A stretch of 64,000 bases of DNA. It comes from Caballeronia sordidicola. Lineage in GTDB: Bacteria; Pseudomonadota; Gammaproteobacteria; Burkholderiales; Burkholderiaceae. The DNA lies in NCBI RefSeq assembly GCF_001544455.2, contig NZ_FCOC02000021.1, forward strand, positions 1-64,000. Direction: 5' to 3'. The notes below the pieces were generated by a model. It had not been told where the DNA came from. It did no database searches and saw nothing but the letters and a program-made list of their open reading frames with translations. Made by a program: the position numbers and the translations under genes. This document shows positions 44,611-53,485 of the stretch, one piece after another (position 1 is the first letter of the stretch; each line of letters opens with the position of its first letter).

Positions 44611-45951
44611 ATGAAAAAATATCGCCCGCGTCTTCCGCAAGACCATTCGCATGTGGCATGGCGTGAGCTTTCGCTGACGTCGTTACCCATTGCGCTCGTG
44701 TTTGTCGCGTTGGTCGGCTTGGTCGTCTGGCTGGCCGATCCCGCGCCGCCGAAGATCATCACCATCAGCGCAGGGCCGCAGGATAGTTCGCTGCTCAACA
44801 CCGCCAACGCTTATAAAAAGATCCTGGCGCGCAACGGCATCACGCTCAAGGTGCTGGAATCCGATGGGTCCGTGCAGAACCTGCAGCGCTTGATGGATCC
44901 CAAGCAGCATGTCGATATCGCGCTGGTTCAGGGCGGTGTGTCGAACGAAGCGGCGAGGGCTTCGCTGATGTCGCTCGGGAGCATCTTTTATATTCCCATC
45001 GTGGTGTTTTATCGCGGCAAGGGATTGACGCAGCTTTCGCAACTCGAGGGCAAGCGCATTGCGATAGGACGCGAAGGCAGCGGAACGCGCAGGCTGTCAC
45101 TCAACCTGCTGGAGGCAAACGGCATTTCCACGGGCGGCGACACGCAACTCATGCCCTTCGACGGCATGCAGGCGGCGGAGCAACTGGTGGCGGGCAATAT
45201 CGATGCCGCCATGCTCAGCGGCGACTCGACCACGCGTTCGCTGATGCTGCGGCTTCTCGGCATACCGGGAATCTCCGTTATGGATTTCGCGGAAGCGAGC
45301 GCCTATACGCGCCTGTTTCCCTACCTTGATGAAATCGACTTGCCACCCGGCGTTCTCGATCTTCGAAGAAAGGTGCCGCGCGAAACCTTGCACATGATTG
45401 GTCCGACAGTTGAAATAGTGGCGCGGCCGAATTTGCATCCGGCCATATCGGACCTGCTGATCGAGGCGGCGCAGGAGATGCATGGCGCGGCCGGTCTGTT
45501 GCAGCGCGCGGGGGATTTTCCGAACACCACGGCCCGCGAATACAGGATCAGTGAAGACGCCACGCGCTACTACAAGTCGGGGAAGAGCTTTCTTTATCGC
45601 GTGTTGCCGTTCTGGGTCGCGAGCATTACGGACCGGATTCTCGTGCTGTTGCTGCCCGTGGCCGTGCTGCTGTTTCCGGCGTTGCGATTAATCCCGGCGC
45701 TTTACGGCTGGCGCGTGCGCTCGCGGATCTATCGATATTATGGCGCGTTGATTGCGATCGAACGCGGCGCGCTGGCTGCATCGACCGAGGAGCAGCGCCA
45801 TGCGCTGCTGGCGGAACTCGATGAAATCGAAGCGTCGCTCAACACGCTACGAATGCCGCTCGCTTATGCCGATGCGTTCTATGTGCTGCGAGAGCACGTC
45901 GGTTTTGTGCGGATGCATTTGGGCGGCGCGGCGCACGAACCGGCGCATTAG
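44611..45951 (+). CDS. membrane-anchored TAXI-family solute-binding protein
   Basis: 446 residues. One N-terminal membrane span (about 24-42) replaces a cleaved signal. The TAXI (TRAP-associated extracytoplasmic immunogenic) domain follows, with 'KIITISAGPQDSSLLNTANAYKKIL', 'DIALVQGGVSNE' and 'IAIGREGSGTRRLSLNLLEANGI'. After about residue 330 come one or two further membrane spans ('ITDRILVLLLPVAVLLFPALRLIPALYG') and a cytoplasmic coiled-coil-like tail. No TRAP permease gene is nearby, so a sensing or scaffolding role is as likely as transport. Confidence 0.8.
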   Translation: MKKYRPRLPQDHSHVAWRELSLTSLPIALVFVALVGLVVWLADPAPPKIITISAGPQDSSLLNTANAYKKILARNGITLKVLESDGSVQNLQRLMDPKQHVDIALVQGGVSNEAARASLMSLGSIFYIPIVVFYRGKGLTQLSQLEGKRIAIGREGSGTRRLSLNLLEANGISTGGDTQLMPFDGMQAAEQLVAGNIDAAMLSGDSTTRSLMLRLLGIPGISVMDFAEASAYTRLFPYLDEIDLPPGVLDLRRKVPRETLHMIGPTVEIVARPNLHPAISDLLIEAAQEMHGAAGLLQRAGDFPNTTAREYRISEDATRYYKSGKSFLYRVLPFWVASITDRILVLLLPVAVLLFPALRLIPALYGWRVRSRIYRYYGALIAIERGALAASTEEQRHALLAELDEIEASLNTLRMPLAYADAFYVLREHVGFVRMHLGGAAHEPAH

Positions 45952-46070
45952 TGCGCTGGGCGAGCCGAGCTTGAGCCGTTCGCTGATGGCCTAGTGCCTT
46001 TGCGGCTTCTTGGCTCTGTAAGGCTTCGTCGCGACGCGCTATCGTGGCTCCTTCTTCAGGAAGGAATCAC

Positions 46071-46553
46071 ATGAACCCAAGCACTGTCTTCAGGCACCTC
46101 GAAGATCCCGCCGGGATTGCGACGGCCTTCGGCGTGATGCGCGAATTGCGTCCGCATCTCACCACAGCCGACGCTTTCGCCCGGCAGGTTCATCGTCAGT
46201 TTGCGCAGGGGTATCGGCTCCTGGCGGCTTGCGAAGGGAATGCCTCCGGTGATGCGCCAATCGGGTTGGGCGGTTATCGCTTCCTGGAAAACCTGATCTA
46301 TGGCCGCTTTGTGTACGTCGATGACCTCGTCGTGACCGCGCGTCTGCAGCGCTCGGGCGTTGGCGGCGAACTGCTCGCGCAGGTTCGCCGGATCGCACAG
46401 GAAGCGGGTTGCGATCATTTCGTGCTCGACACCGGCCTGCACATGGCGCTTGCCCAGCGCTTTTATTATCGACAAGGCTTGTTGGCGAAAGGCATGCATT
46501 TCGTCGAGTCGTTGTCGCCGGCATTGTCATCATCGAACGCAAGGAAAACCTGA
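46071..46553 (+). CDS. GNAT-family N-acetyltransferase
   Basis: 160 residues from MNPSTVFRHLED; AGGAAGGA sits just upstream. Acetyl-CoA-binding core 'VDDLVVTARLQRSGVGGELLAQVRRIA' (the R/Q-x-x-G-x-G/A loop), then 'HFVLDTGLHMALAQRFYYRQG'. Substrate unknown. Its stop overlaps the azoreductase start by one base (TGATG), so the two are translationally coupled. Confidence 0.85.
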   Translation: MNPSTVFRHLEDPAGIATAFGVMRELRPHLTTADAFARQVHRQFAQGYRLLAACEGNASGDAPIGLGGYRFLENLIYGRFVYVDDLVVTARLQRSGVGGELLAQVRRIAQEAGCDHFVLDTGLHMALAQRFYYRQGLLAKGMHFVESLSPALSSSNARKT

Positions 46554-47149
46554 TGCGCGCTCTCTTGTTGAACAGCAGCCCACATGGCGAAGCGAGCCAC
46601 GCGTACCGGTTAGCGCGGAACATGACCGGGGCGCTCGATGCAGAAGTCATCGAGCGGGATCTGGCCGCCGATCCGCTGCCGCCGATCAGCCGCGGCTATG
46701 CGGCGGCGGTGACCTCGGGAAACCCGCAAGCCGATGCCTTTGGCTGGTCAGAACGGTTGATTCGGGAAGTCGAGGACACGGATCTGCTGATCATCGCCAC
46801 GCCGATGCACAACTTCACGGTCCCTGCCGCGCTGAAACTCTGGATAGATCACGTCCTGCGGATCGATCGAACCTTCAAGTCCACGCCGGGCGGCAAGGTC
46901 GGCATGATGCAGGACCGGCCAACCTTCGTGCTGGTTGGATCGGGTGGTTTTCACAGCGGCGAGCGAGCGCGGCAGCCCGATTTCCTGACGCCGTATCTTC
47001 GCTACGCACTCGAATCCATAGGCATACTGAACGTGCATTTCGTGCTGATGCAAGGGCTGGTCGGCGGCGATGCCGCAGTGTCCGCTGCGTTGCTGGAGGC
47101 ACGCAACGCGCTGTCGATGCATGCTCCTTTCACCACGGTTTCCGCGTAG
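46553..47149 (+). CDS. azoR: FMN-dependent NADH:quinone/azo reductase
   Basis: 198 residues from the coupled ATG at 46553. Flavodoxin-like AzoR family: the FMN phosphate loop is 'LLNSSPHGEASHAYRLA', followed by 'ATPMHNFTVPAALKLWIDHVLRIDRTF' and 'VLVGSGGFHSG'. It reduces quinones or azo compounds by two electrons using NADH. The pairing with a GNAT enzyme suggests detoxification of an electrophile, but this is inference. Confidence 0.85.
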   Translation: MRALLLNSSPHGEASHAYRLARNMTGALDAEVIERDLAADPLPPISRGYAAAVTSGNPQADAFGWSERLIREVEDTDLLIIATPMHNFTVPAALKLWIDHVLRIDRTFKSTPGGKVGMMQDRPTFVLVGSGGFHSGERARQPDFLTPYLRYALESIGILNVHFVLMQGLVGGDAAVSAALLEARNALSMHAPFTTVSA

Positions 47150-47163
47150 TCCTATGGGTTGCC

Positions 47164-48612
47164 CTATGCATCGGCCGCACGCCTGAGTTCGAGCGCGCGG
47201 CGCATTGCCTGATCTTCGCTGGCTACGTTTGCAAAGCCCAGCACCAATCCGCTTTGCGGCGGCGCGTTCATATACCAGCGCGATAACGCCTGCTCGCCAA
47301 AGCCGCTCGCGCGGGCGTGGTCCGCAACGGCAGTGTCATCCGTGCCATCGACAAATCGCGCCGCCATCTGCAAGCCGCCGGGCGGAAGGTCGATCGCGAG
47401 ACGCTCACCAAATACCTCGGCGAGCGCACGCGCGGTCACGTCGCGCCGTTGTGCGTAAAGCAGACGCATCTTCTTGAGATGCCGCGCGAAGTGGCCTTCC
47501 GCCATGAAGTCCGTCACGCTTGCCTGCAGCAAATAGGGCGACCCCGCGTTCATGCTGGCGCAGACCTCGTGAAAGCGCTGCGTTGCGTTGACCGGCGCGA
47601 CCACGTAAGCAAGCCGCAATCCCGGAAACATCACCTTGCTGAATGTGCCGCTGTAGATCACGCGGTCGTGCCGGTCCAGGCTTTTGAGCGCGGGGAGAGG
47701 ACGCCCTGCATAGCGGAACTCGCTGTCGTAGTCGTCCTCGATAACCCAACTGCCGTTCGCCGCCGCCCAGTGGAGCAGGGCCATCCGGCGTTCAAGCGAC
47801 AAGGTCACGCCCATCGGACTCTGATGCGATGGCGTAACGACCGCGAAGCGTGCGTCCGCCTTCAGCGCGAGTCCGTGTTCGACGCAGATGCCATGTTTAT
47901 CGATGGGAACGGGCACCAGCCGCGCGTTCACTTCGAGCAGGAAACGCCGGGCGAGGATGTAGCCGGGGTCCTCGAACCAGAAGGCATCGTCGGGCGTGGC
48001 GAGGCTGCGCAGCACGAGCTCGAGCGTCGCGCGATAACCTGTCGTGACAAATACCTGCTCGGGCACGCACTCCACGCCGCGGGACAAGCCAAGGTAGGTC
48101 GCGATCCGCTCGCGCAATGGCCAGTAGCCAGCGGGATCCGGATAGGCGAACGCGCTGGCGTCGCCGCTGCGCAACCGGTGCGCGACCAGCCGGTTCCAGA
48201 CCTTGCGCGGGAATGCATCGATTGCGGGCAGGCCCAGTTGAAACGGCTTCGGCGTGCCGCCGCCGTGCTGCGGCGAAGCGGGCGCGCCTGGTGCGCCCGG
48301 TGTTCCCGGCCTGGCTTGTCCCGCCCGCGTGACTCCGCTTACCGAGACCGGAAGCGCGGGCGACACGATTGTTCCCGCCGCGCCACGAACCTGCAGATAC
48401 CCTTCGTCGGTGAGGATGCGATAAGCCATCTCAACCGTTCCACGCGCCACGCTCAGTTCCATGGCAAGGCCGCGCACCGCCGGCACGCGATCGCCTGAGC
48501 GCAAATGCCCTTGCGCAATCGCCGTCTTGAAGCGCTGGCATATCTGCAGATAAACCGGCACGGAAAGCGCACGGTCGATACCCAGATCGATATTCGGCAA
48601 GGCAGGCTTCAT
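47164..48612 (-). CDS. MocR-family aminotransferase-like regulator
   Basis: 482 residues: GntR winged helix (about 15-85, 'LRSGDRVPAVRGLAMELSVARGTVEMAYRIL'), a Gly/Ala/Pro-rich linker (about 95-118), then a fold-type I aminotransferase domain with 'WVIEDDYDSEFRYAGRPLPALK' and the PLP lysine in 'YSGTFSKVMFPGLRLAYVV'. PdxR/GabR-like architecture; the effector is probably PLP or an amino compound. Divergent from the AhpD-like gene 115 bp away, the likely target. Confidence 0.87.
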   Translation of the reverse strand: MKPALPNIDLGIDRALSVPVYLQICQRFKTAIAQGHLRSGDRVPAVRGLAMELSVARGTVEMAYRILTDEGYLQVRGAAGTIVSPALPVSVSGVTRAGQARPGTPGAPGAPASPQHGGGTPKPFQLGLPAIDAFPRKVWNRLVAHRLRSGDASAFAYPDPAGYWPLRERIATYLGLSRGVECVPEQVFVTTGYRATLELVLRSLATPDDAFWFEDPGYILARRFLLEVNARLVPVPIDKHGICVEHGLALKADARFAVVTPSHQSPMGVTLSLERRMALLHWAAANGSWVIEDDYDSEFRYAGRPLPALKSLDRHDRVIYSGTFSKVMFPGLRLAYVVAPVNATQRFHEVCASMNAGSPYLLQASVTDFMAEGHFARHLKKMRLLYAQRRDVTARALAEVFGERLAIDLPPGGLQMAARFVDGTDDTAVADHARASGFGEQALSRWYMNAPPQSGLVLGFANVASEDQAMRRALELRRAADA

Positions 48613-48727
48613 GGACCAGTCATTGTGATGATTCTTGGCTCTTCTGGGCAGGCCATGATTTTCGCATACTGCTTGCGTGGCTCGAAACCCGACGCCAACT
48701 CACCACCGACCCTGTAAGGAGCTTTTC

Positions 48728-49165
48728 ATGAAAAAACGCCTTGATTTTCTCAAAGCCAATCCCGCTGTCGTGAAGGCCATGATGGGCGTTGAGGAGCAGA
48801 TCAGCAAAAGCCCGCTCGATCAGATCCTGAAGGAACTCGTCAGGCTGCGCGCCTCGCAGATCAACGGCTGCGCGTTTTGCCTCGACATGCACGTGGCCGA
48901 CGCACGCAAGGCCGGCGACACGGAACGGCGTCTCGCGACAGTGTCCGCATGGCGCGAAACGCCTTTTTTCAGCGAGCGCGAACGCGCTGCGCTGGAATGG
49001 ACCGAAGCGCTGACGCTGGTCTCGCAAGGGCACGTGCCGGATTCGGTCTGGGAAGCCGTCCGCCCACATTTCGACGACAAGGAATTGACCGATCTGACAC
49101 TGCTCGTGACGTCGATCAATAGCTGGAACCGTTTTGCAATCGCGTTTCGCAAGATGCCGGAATAA
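48728..49165 (+). CDS. carboxymuconolactone decarboxylase / AhpD-like protein
   Basis: 145 residues from MKKRLDFLKANP, placed by TAAGGAG. The AhpD-type redox motif is 'RASQINGCAFCLDMH' with C48, C51 and H55, the pattern of peroxidase-coupled thiol proteins. Cytoplasmic. Divergent from a MocR regulator, suggesting regulated expression. A short CCCTT/AAGGG hairpin follows before the convergent TetR gene. Confidence 0.87.
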   Translation: MKKRLDFLKANPAVVKAMMGVEEQISKSPLDQILKELVRLRASQINGCAFCLDMHVADARKAGDTERRLATVSAWRETPFFSERERAALEWTEALTLVSQGHVPDSVWEAVRPHFDDKELTDLTLLVTSINSWNRFAIAFRKMPE

Positions 49166-49201
49166 GCCCGGACGTCCTCCAAAGTCCCTTGTTTTAAGGG
49201 C

Positions 49202-49777
49202 TCAAGCCTCGGCGCGCGCGTCCAGCAGCAATGAAACGCGCGTGCGGGCGAAGGCGGGATCGATGGGTTCGTCGTCAAAAAGCAGGCGATACATGATCGG
49301 CGCAACCACGCAGTCCATCACATCGTGCAGATCCGGCGGCGATTCACCGCGCTCCGCGGCGCGTTCCAGGATCATGCGCACCTGCGAACGCGTAATCGCC
49401 GCGCACTGGCAGGCGGGTCCGCTGCCGTCGGCATTCATGCCCGCGAGCACGTCGCGTGTCAGCGCGCGGCCGGGCGCCGACGACATTTCATCCTGGTAAC
49501 CCTGCGCCCAGGTCGCCAGATCGCCTTGCAGCGATCCGGTGTCGGCGGGGCCGTTATCCGGATAAAACCGCTGCACGGCGACATCGGCGAGAAGGGTCTG
49601 CAGATCGCCCCAACGCCGGTAAATCGTCGATGGCGTCACGCCTGCCCGCGCCGCGACCTGCGGCACGGTGATCGCGTCGCGCGGCATTTCGGCCAGCAAG
49701 CCATTGACCGCCTGATGGACCGACTCCTGAACCCGCGCGCTTCTGCCACCGGGCCGCAAACCTTCTCGTGCTGCCAT
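49202..49777 (-). CDS. TetR-family transcriptional regulator
   Basis: 191 residues from MAAREGLRPGG (ATG at 49777, CAGGAG upstream); a longer start at 49834 is less likely. The helix-turn-helix is 'ITVPQVAARAGVTPSTIYRRWGDLQTLLADVA' around residues 36-66. The C-terminal ligand domain resembles the TetR_C subgroup with 'RALTRDVLAGMNADGSG'. Divergent from an MFS exporter, so it probably represses that pump until a ligand binds. Confidence 0.87.
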   Translation of the reverse strand: MAAREGLRPGGRSARVQESVHQAVNGLLAEMPRDAITVPQVAARAGVTPSTIYRRWGDLQTLLADVAVQRFYPDNGPADTGSLQGDLATWAQGYQDEMSSAPGRALTRDVLAGMNADGSGPACQCAAITRSQVRMILERAAERGESPPDLHDVMDCVVAPIMYRLLFDDEPIDPAFARTRVSLLLDARAEA

Positions 49778-49849
49778 ATGTTTCACTCCTGCCCGTTTTC
49801 CCTGCCGTACTGCGCCATACCGAATCAAAACCACTAAAGCTAAAAAGTT

Positions 49850-49859
49850 GCGTTAACGC
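49850..49859. promoter_or_regulatory. palindrome in the TetR/MFS spacer
   Basis: Perfect palindrome GCGTTAACGC at the middle of the 141-bp divergent spacer, with CTAAAGC repeated on both sides (49833-49839 and 49880-49886) and a TTGCGTTTAATCGC variant nearby. A likely TetR operator region. Confidence 0.5.
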
Positions 49860-49918
49860 TAAATAACGCGCACAATCCGCTAAAGCAATTATTTTGCGTT
49901 TAATCGCCGGAGTGTGCA

Positions 49919-51130
49919 ATGGCTATCGATACCAATACCAGTTCGTCCCGCCCGCGTTCTTCGCAGGCGCTCTGGCTTTATGCGCTTGCCGCGTCGACGT
50001 TCTTCGCGGCGTCCAGCGCGCCTACGCCGCTTTATCGCGTGTATCAGGATGCGTGGGGATTTTCGTCGGCCATGGTGACGCTCGTGTTCGCGAGCTACGC
50101 GTTCAGTTTGCTGGTGGCGCTGCTGACGACCGGCTCGCTTTCCGATCACATTGGGCGGCGTCCGGCGATTGTGGGCGCAATCGTGCTGGAGGTCGTCGCC
50201 ATGCTCGTTTTCGCCGATGCAAACAGCGTCGGCGTCCTGATCGCGGCGCGCGTGCTGCAGGGTTTTGCGACCGGCGCGGCGACCAGTGCATTGGGCGCCG
50301 CGATCCTCGATACAAGCCGCACACGGGGTTCCCTGGTCAATACGCTTTCGCCGCTATTCGGCATGGGCGTGGGCGCGCTTGGATCGAGCATGCTGGTGGA
50401 ATATGCGCCCGCGCCCATGCGTCTCGTGTATCTGGTGTTGATTGCCTTGTTCGTGCTGCAGGCCGTCTGGGTCATGGCGCTGCCCGAAACCGTGAGCCGG
50501 CTTCCCGGTACGCTCGCCTCGCTGGTTCCGCGCGTACGCGTTCCCGTGGCGGCGCGCGGCGCATTGTTGCGCATCGCGCCGGTCAACGTCGCGGTGTGGG
50601 CGTTGGGCGGTTTCTATCTGTCGCTCGGGCCTTCGCTTGCGCGCGCCGTCACCGGCACCAACAACGCCACCATGGGCGGCTGGGTCGTTTTCGCGCTGAC
50701 GACTGGCGGTCTCGTCGCCGTTCTGCTGTTGCGTGCGTTGAGCACATTGCGCCTGCTTCTGACCGGCGCGATCGTGCTCGCAGTCGGCTTGCTGATCACG
50801 CTTGCCGGCGTGCATGCGGGCAGCGCGGGAATTTTTTTCGCCGGGACGGTTATCGCGGGGATGGGTTTTGGCTCGGCGTTCCAGGGCGCACTGCGCTCGG
50901 TCCTGCCGCTCGCACAAGCGCATGAACGGGCAGGGCTGATGGCGGCGCTGTACGTGCTGAGCTATCTCGCATTCAGCATCCCGGCGATCCTCGCGGGAAC
51001 GATGGCGCATGCGGTCGGCCTGCGGTTGACCACTGACGTGTACGGCATTTCGCTCGTCGTGCTGGCCGCGATGACCGTGGTCGCGAGCGGCCTGGGCCGG
51101 AACGCTGCGATGGCGCGCGAGGGGAGTTAG
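49919..51130 (+). CDS. MFS efflux transporter (12-TM)
   Basis: 403 residues with about 12 membrane spans. Motif A is 'GSLSDHIGRRPAIVGA' between TM2 and TM3, and TM4 begins 'ARVLQGFATGAATSALGAAILD'. The N-terminus is short and hydrophilic. This is a typical drug or metabolite H+ antiporter of the inner membrane. Divergent from and probably repressed by the TetR gene. Confidence 0.87.
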   Translation: MAIDTNTSSSRPRSSQALWLYALAASTFFAASSAPTPLYRVYQDAWGFSSAMVTLVFASYAFSLLVALLTTGSLSDHIGRRPAIVGAIVLEVVAMLVFADANSVGVLIAARVLQGFATGAATSALGAAILDTSRTRGSLVNTLSPLFGMGVGALGSSMLVEYAPAPMRLVYLVLIALFVLQAVWVMALPETVSRLPGTLASLVPRVRVPVAARGALLRIAPVNVAVWALGGFYLSLGPSLARAVTGTNNATMGGWVVFALTTGGLVAVLLLRALSTLRLLLTGAIVLAVGLLITLAGVHAGSAGIFFAGTVIAGMGFGSAFQGALRSVLPLAQAHERAGLMAALYVLSYLAFSIPAILAGTMAHAVGLRLTTDVYGISLVVLAAMTVVASGLGRNAAMAREGS

Positions 51131-51148
51131 CAAAGCTGCGCCGCAGGG

Positions 51149-52417
51149 TCACTTTTGCATCACGCCCGCAGGGCTGAAACAGTAGGCAACCGCGCCGATC
51201 ATGAGCGGCGCTGCGGTCACGAGGAACAAGCGCGAATAAAGCTCCGCATTCGGGACACCCGCATAACGGGCATGCTCTGCGATCAAGCCGAAGACGCTGC
51301 TTGCGAGCGCGATACCAAGAAACACGAGGCTATTGAGCAGCCCGAGTCCAAGTCCGAGCTTCGCAGGCGCGATGATGGCGCGCGCCTGTGACATCACGAG
51401 CGGGTGAATCGCGCCGACCGACAGCAGCAGGCAGATCGCGCCGATGCTCACAACCGGGCTCCCCGCCGGGCTCAGCGCGAGCACGAATGCAGCGAGGATG
51501 CCGCTGGCGAGCCAGCCGAGCGCGAGGGCTTTCGGCGCCCAGCGCCGCACGAGCAACGGAATGACGAATGACGCTGCGATCCCCGCGATGCTCGTGACGG
51601 TCATTGCATTGCCGCGCGCGATGACATCGAAGCCGAATACATCGGCGAGATAAGGGCCGCCCCACGACGTGCGAAACGTTCCGCCCACCGACATGGCGAG
51701 GCAGACGGGCATCAAGGTCCACATGCCACGCCGCCCCGGCGACGCTTCCACTGCCGCGTGATGCGCCTCGTGGGAAGGGTTATCGTTGCGACGGCGCACG
51801 AAAAACACAATGCCGAGCGTCGCGATCAGCATGAACGCGCCCGATAGCCCAAGCACCGGCCGCCAGCCGAAAACGGATGTCGCCCGGCTAAGCGGGAACG
51901 CCGCCAGCAAGCCGCCGATCATGCCAATAGCGCTCGCCGTAGTGATGGACCGGACACTGCGCGGACTGCCGCCATCGGTCTCGCGCAGCACATGGTTGAG
52001 CAGGCCCATGAACACCGGTGCGCATCCCAGTCCGATTCCCGCCTGCGCGATGATTGCCAATGCGGGGACTGTCGTCATCGATAACAGTCCCGCGCTCACC
52101 GTGCCAATGCTCATGAGCACGGCTGTGGGATAACGCACGCCGAAGCGGTCAAAGAGCACGCCGACCGGGATTTGCGCAGCGGCGAAGACGAGAAAGAATG
52201 CGCCCGAAAACCAGCCGAACATCTGCGGCGTAAAATGGAAATCGCCAATGAGCTGGGTCGATATCACTGCCACGTAGCTGCGAAAGAACTGGCTTAACAC
52301 ATAGCTGAAAGTGAGCGCCCACAAGCCGAAGTCCGCGCTGCGCGGGCGAGCCGATGCGGGCGATGTCTCCAGGATATCGGTCACTGAAAAAACGTCAGAC
52401 GCCGATGCGCATTGCAT
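51149..52417 (-). CDS. MFS transporter, possibly an anion/nitrate-type symporter
   Basis: 422 residues from MQCASASDVFSV (ATG at 52417), which overlaps the 3' end of the AraC gene by 23 bases; a longer start at 52459 is possible. About 12 membrane spans, with 'SQFFRSYVAVISTQLIGDFHFTPQMFGWFSGAFFLVFAAAQIP' in TM1-2 and 'GVLFDRFGVRYPT' as motif A. The pattern resembles uptake-type MFS proteins rather than drug pumps. Co-transcribed with the upstream AraC regulator. Confidence 0.82.
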   Translation of the reverse strand: MQCASASDVFSVTDILETSPASARPRSADFGLWALTFSYVLSQFFRSYVAVISTQLIGDFHFTPQMFGWFSGAFFLVFAAAQIPVGVLFDRFGVRYPTAVLMSIGTVSAGLLSMTTVPALAIIAQAGIGLGCAPVFMGLLNHVLRETDGGSPRSVRSITTASAIGMIGGLLAAFPLSRATSVFGWRPVLGLSGAFMLIATLGIVFFVRRRNDNPSHEAHHAAVEASPGRRGMWTLMPVCLAMSVGGTFRTSWGGPYLADVFGFDVIARGNAMTVTSIAGIAASFVIPLLVRRWAPKALALGWLASGILAAFVLALSPAGSPVVSIGAICLLLSVGAIHPLVMSQARAIIAPAKLGLGLGLLNSLVFLGIALASSVFGLIAEHARYAGVPNAELYSRLFLVTAAPLMIGAVAYCFSPAGVMQK

Positions 52418-53294
52418 CGTCTCCACGCGCTTTCGCAATCTCGCGTGGCGTGAGTCCAAGCAGCCGGTTCATCCAGTGCGCCATGTGGCTTTGATGCGAG
52501 AAACCTGTTTCGAGCGCGACCTGGCTCGTGCTGAGCTTGCCCTGCAGGAGCAGCGCCTTCGCACGTTCCACGCGCCGCTGCACCACGTATCGATGCACCG
52601 GCATGCCGAGCGTTTCGCGAAACAGCACCTTGAAGTGCGGCACGCTGAGTTGTGCGAGCGCCGCGAGTTCATCGAGCGTCAGGCGCTGATCCAGATTGCC
52701 CTCGATGAACTCGACAAGCCTCGCTGTCGTTCTCGGTGCCAGTTTGCGGCGACGGCTTTCCAGCGCGGCGCTGGTCGCGCCGCCATCGATAAGCCGCACG
52801 ACCATCGCGGTGCAAAGGCTTTCGGCGTACAACGGGTCCGAGATATCGTCGGATTCGAGTTCCGCGCGCAACGCCCAGGCGAGATGCTGGAAGCGGGGAT
52901 CGCGCATCTGAAGCTGTGGACGGATCCGTGCATGACCCGGCCGAACGTCGAGTTGCTCGAGCGTCTCGCTCGCGAACGGTTCGCTTATCCAGATGCTCAG
53001 GATCGTGCAGTCGGATTCATCGGTCCACTGGCCTTCGAGCCCTGCCGGTATGACATCGGCGTCGCCATGCGCCTGGATGCGCGAGAGCCGGTACTCGCTC
53101 GTCACGCAGCGCGCCATGACTGGCGGCCCGACGTGCACGCCGACCACGTGATGCGGCATTGCGGGAATCCGGTGCACGCCCGCGGATACGCCAAGCAGCG
53201 CTGCGCCGAAGCCATTCCAGCCACGGCCCTTGCTCGAGCGCAGATTGACGCGTGATCCGGAGGCGGGCGGCGGTAAAGGCGTAACGGCGTTCAT
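52395..53294 (-). CDS. AraC-family transcriptional regulator
   Basis: 299 residues from MNAVTPLPPPASG (ATG at 53294, GCGAGGAA upstream). The N-terminal 190 residues form a cupin-like sensor. The C-terminal AraC domain has two helix-turn-helix units: 'LTLDELAALAQLSVPHFKVLFRETLGMPVHRYVVQRRVERAKALL' and 'STSQVALETGFSHQSHMAHWMNRLLGLTP'. Divergent from the NmrA-like reductase gene and overlapping the MFS gene; either could be a target. Confidence 0.87.
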   Translation of the reverse strand: MNAVTPLPPPASGSRVNLRSSKGRGWNGFGAALLGVSAGVHRIPAMPHHVVGVHVGPPVMARCVTSEYRLSRIQAHGDADVIPAGLEGQWTDESDCTILSIWISEPFASETLEQLDVRPGHARIRPQLQMRDPRFQHLAWALRAELESDDISDPLYAESLCTAMVVRLIDGGATSAALESRRRKLAPRTTARLVEFIEGNLDQRLTLDELAALAQLSVPHFKVLFRETLGMPVHRYVVQRRVERAKALLLQGKLSTSQVALETGFSHQSHMAHWMNRLLGLTPREIAKARGDDAMRIGV

Positions 53295-53485
53295 GGCGGT
53301 TCCTCGCAAGGTCGGCAGCAGCGTGCATTGTGCGGGGTTTTTCGCGGGCTTGCTTGATGGATCGGAGCCGTGACGCAAGGCACAAAACCATCATCCGGAT
53401 CTGCGCATTGTTATCCACGCCTGCGCGCCGTGAGCCGCGTTCTTTCCTACGATGTCGACATTCAATCGATACAAAGGAGCGGAAC

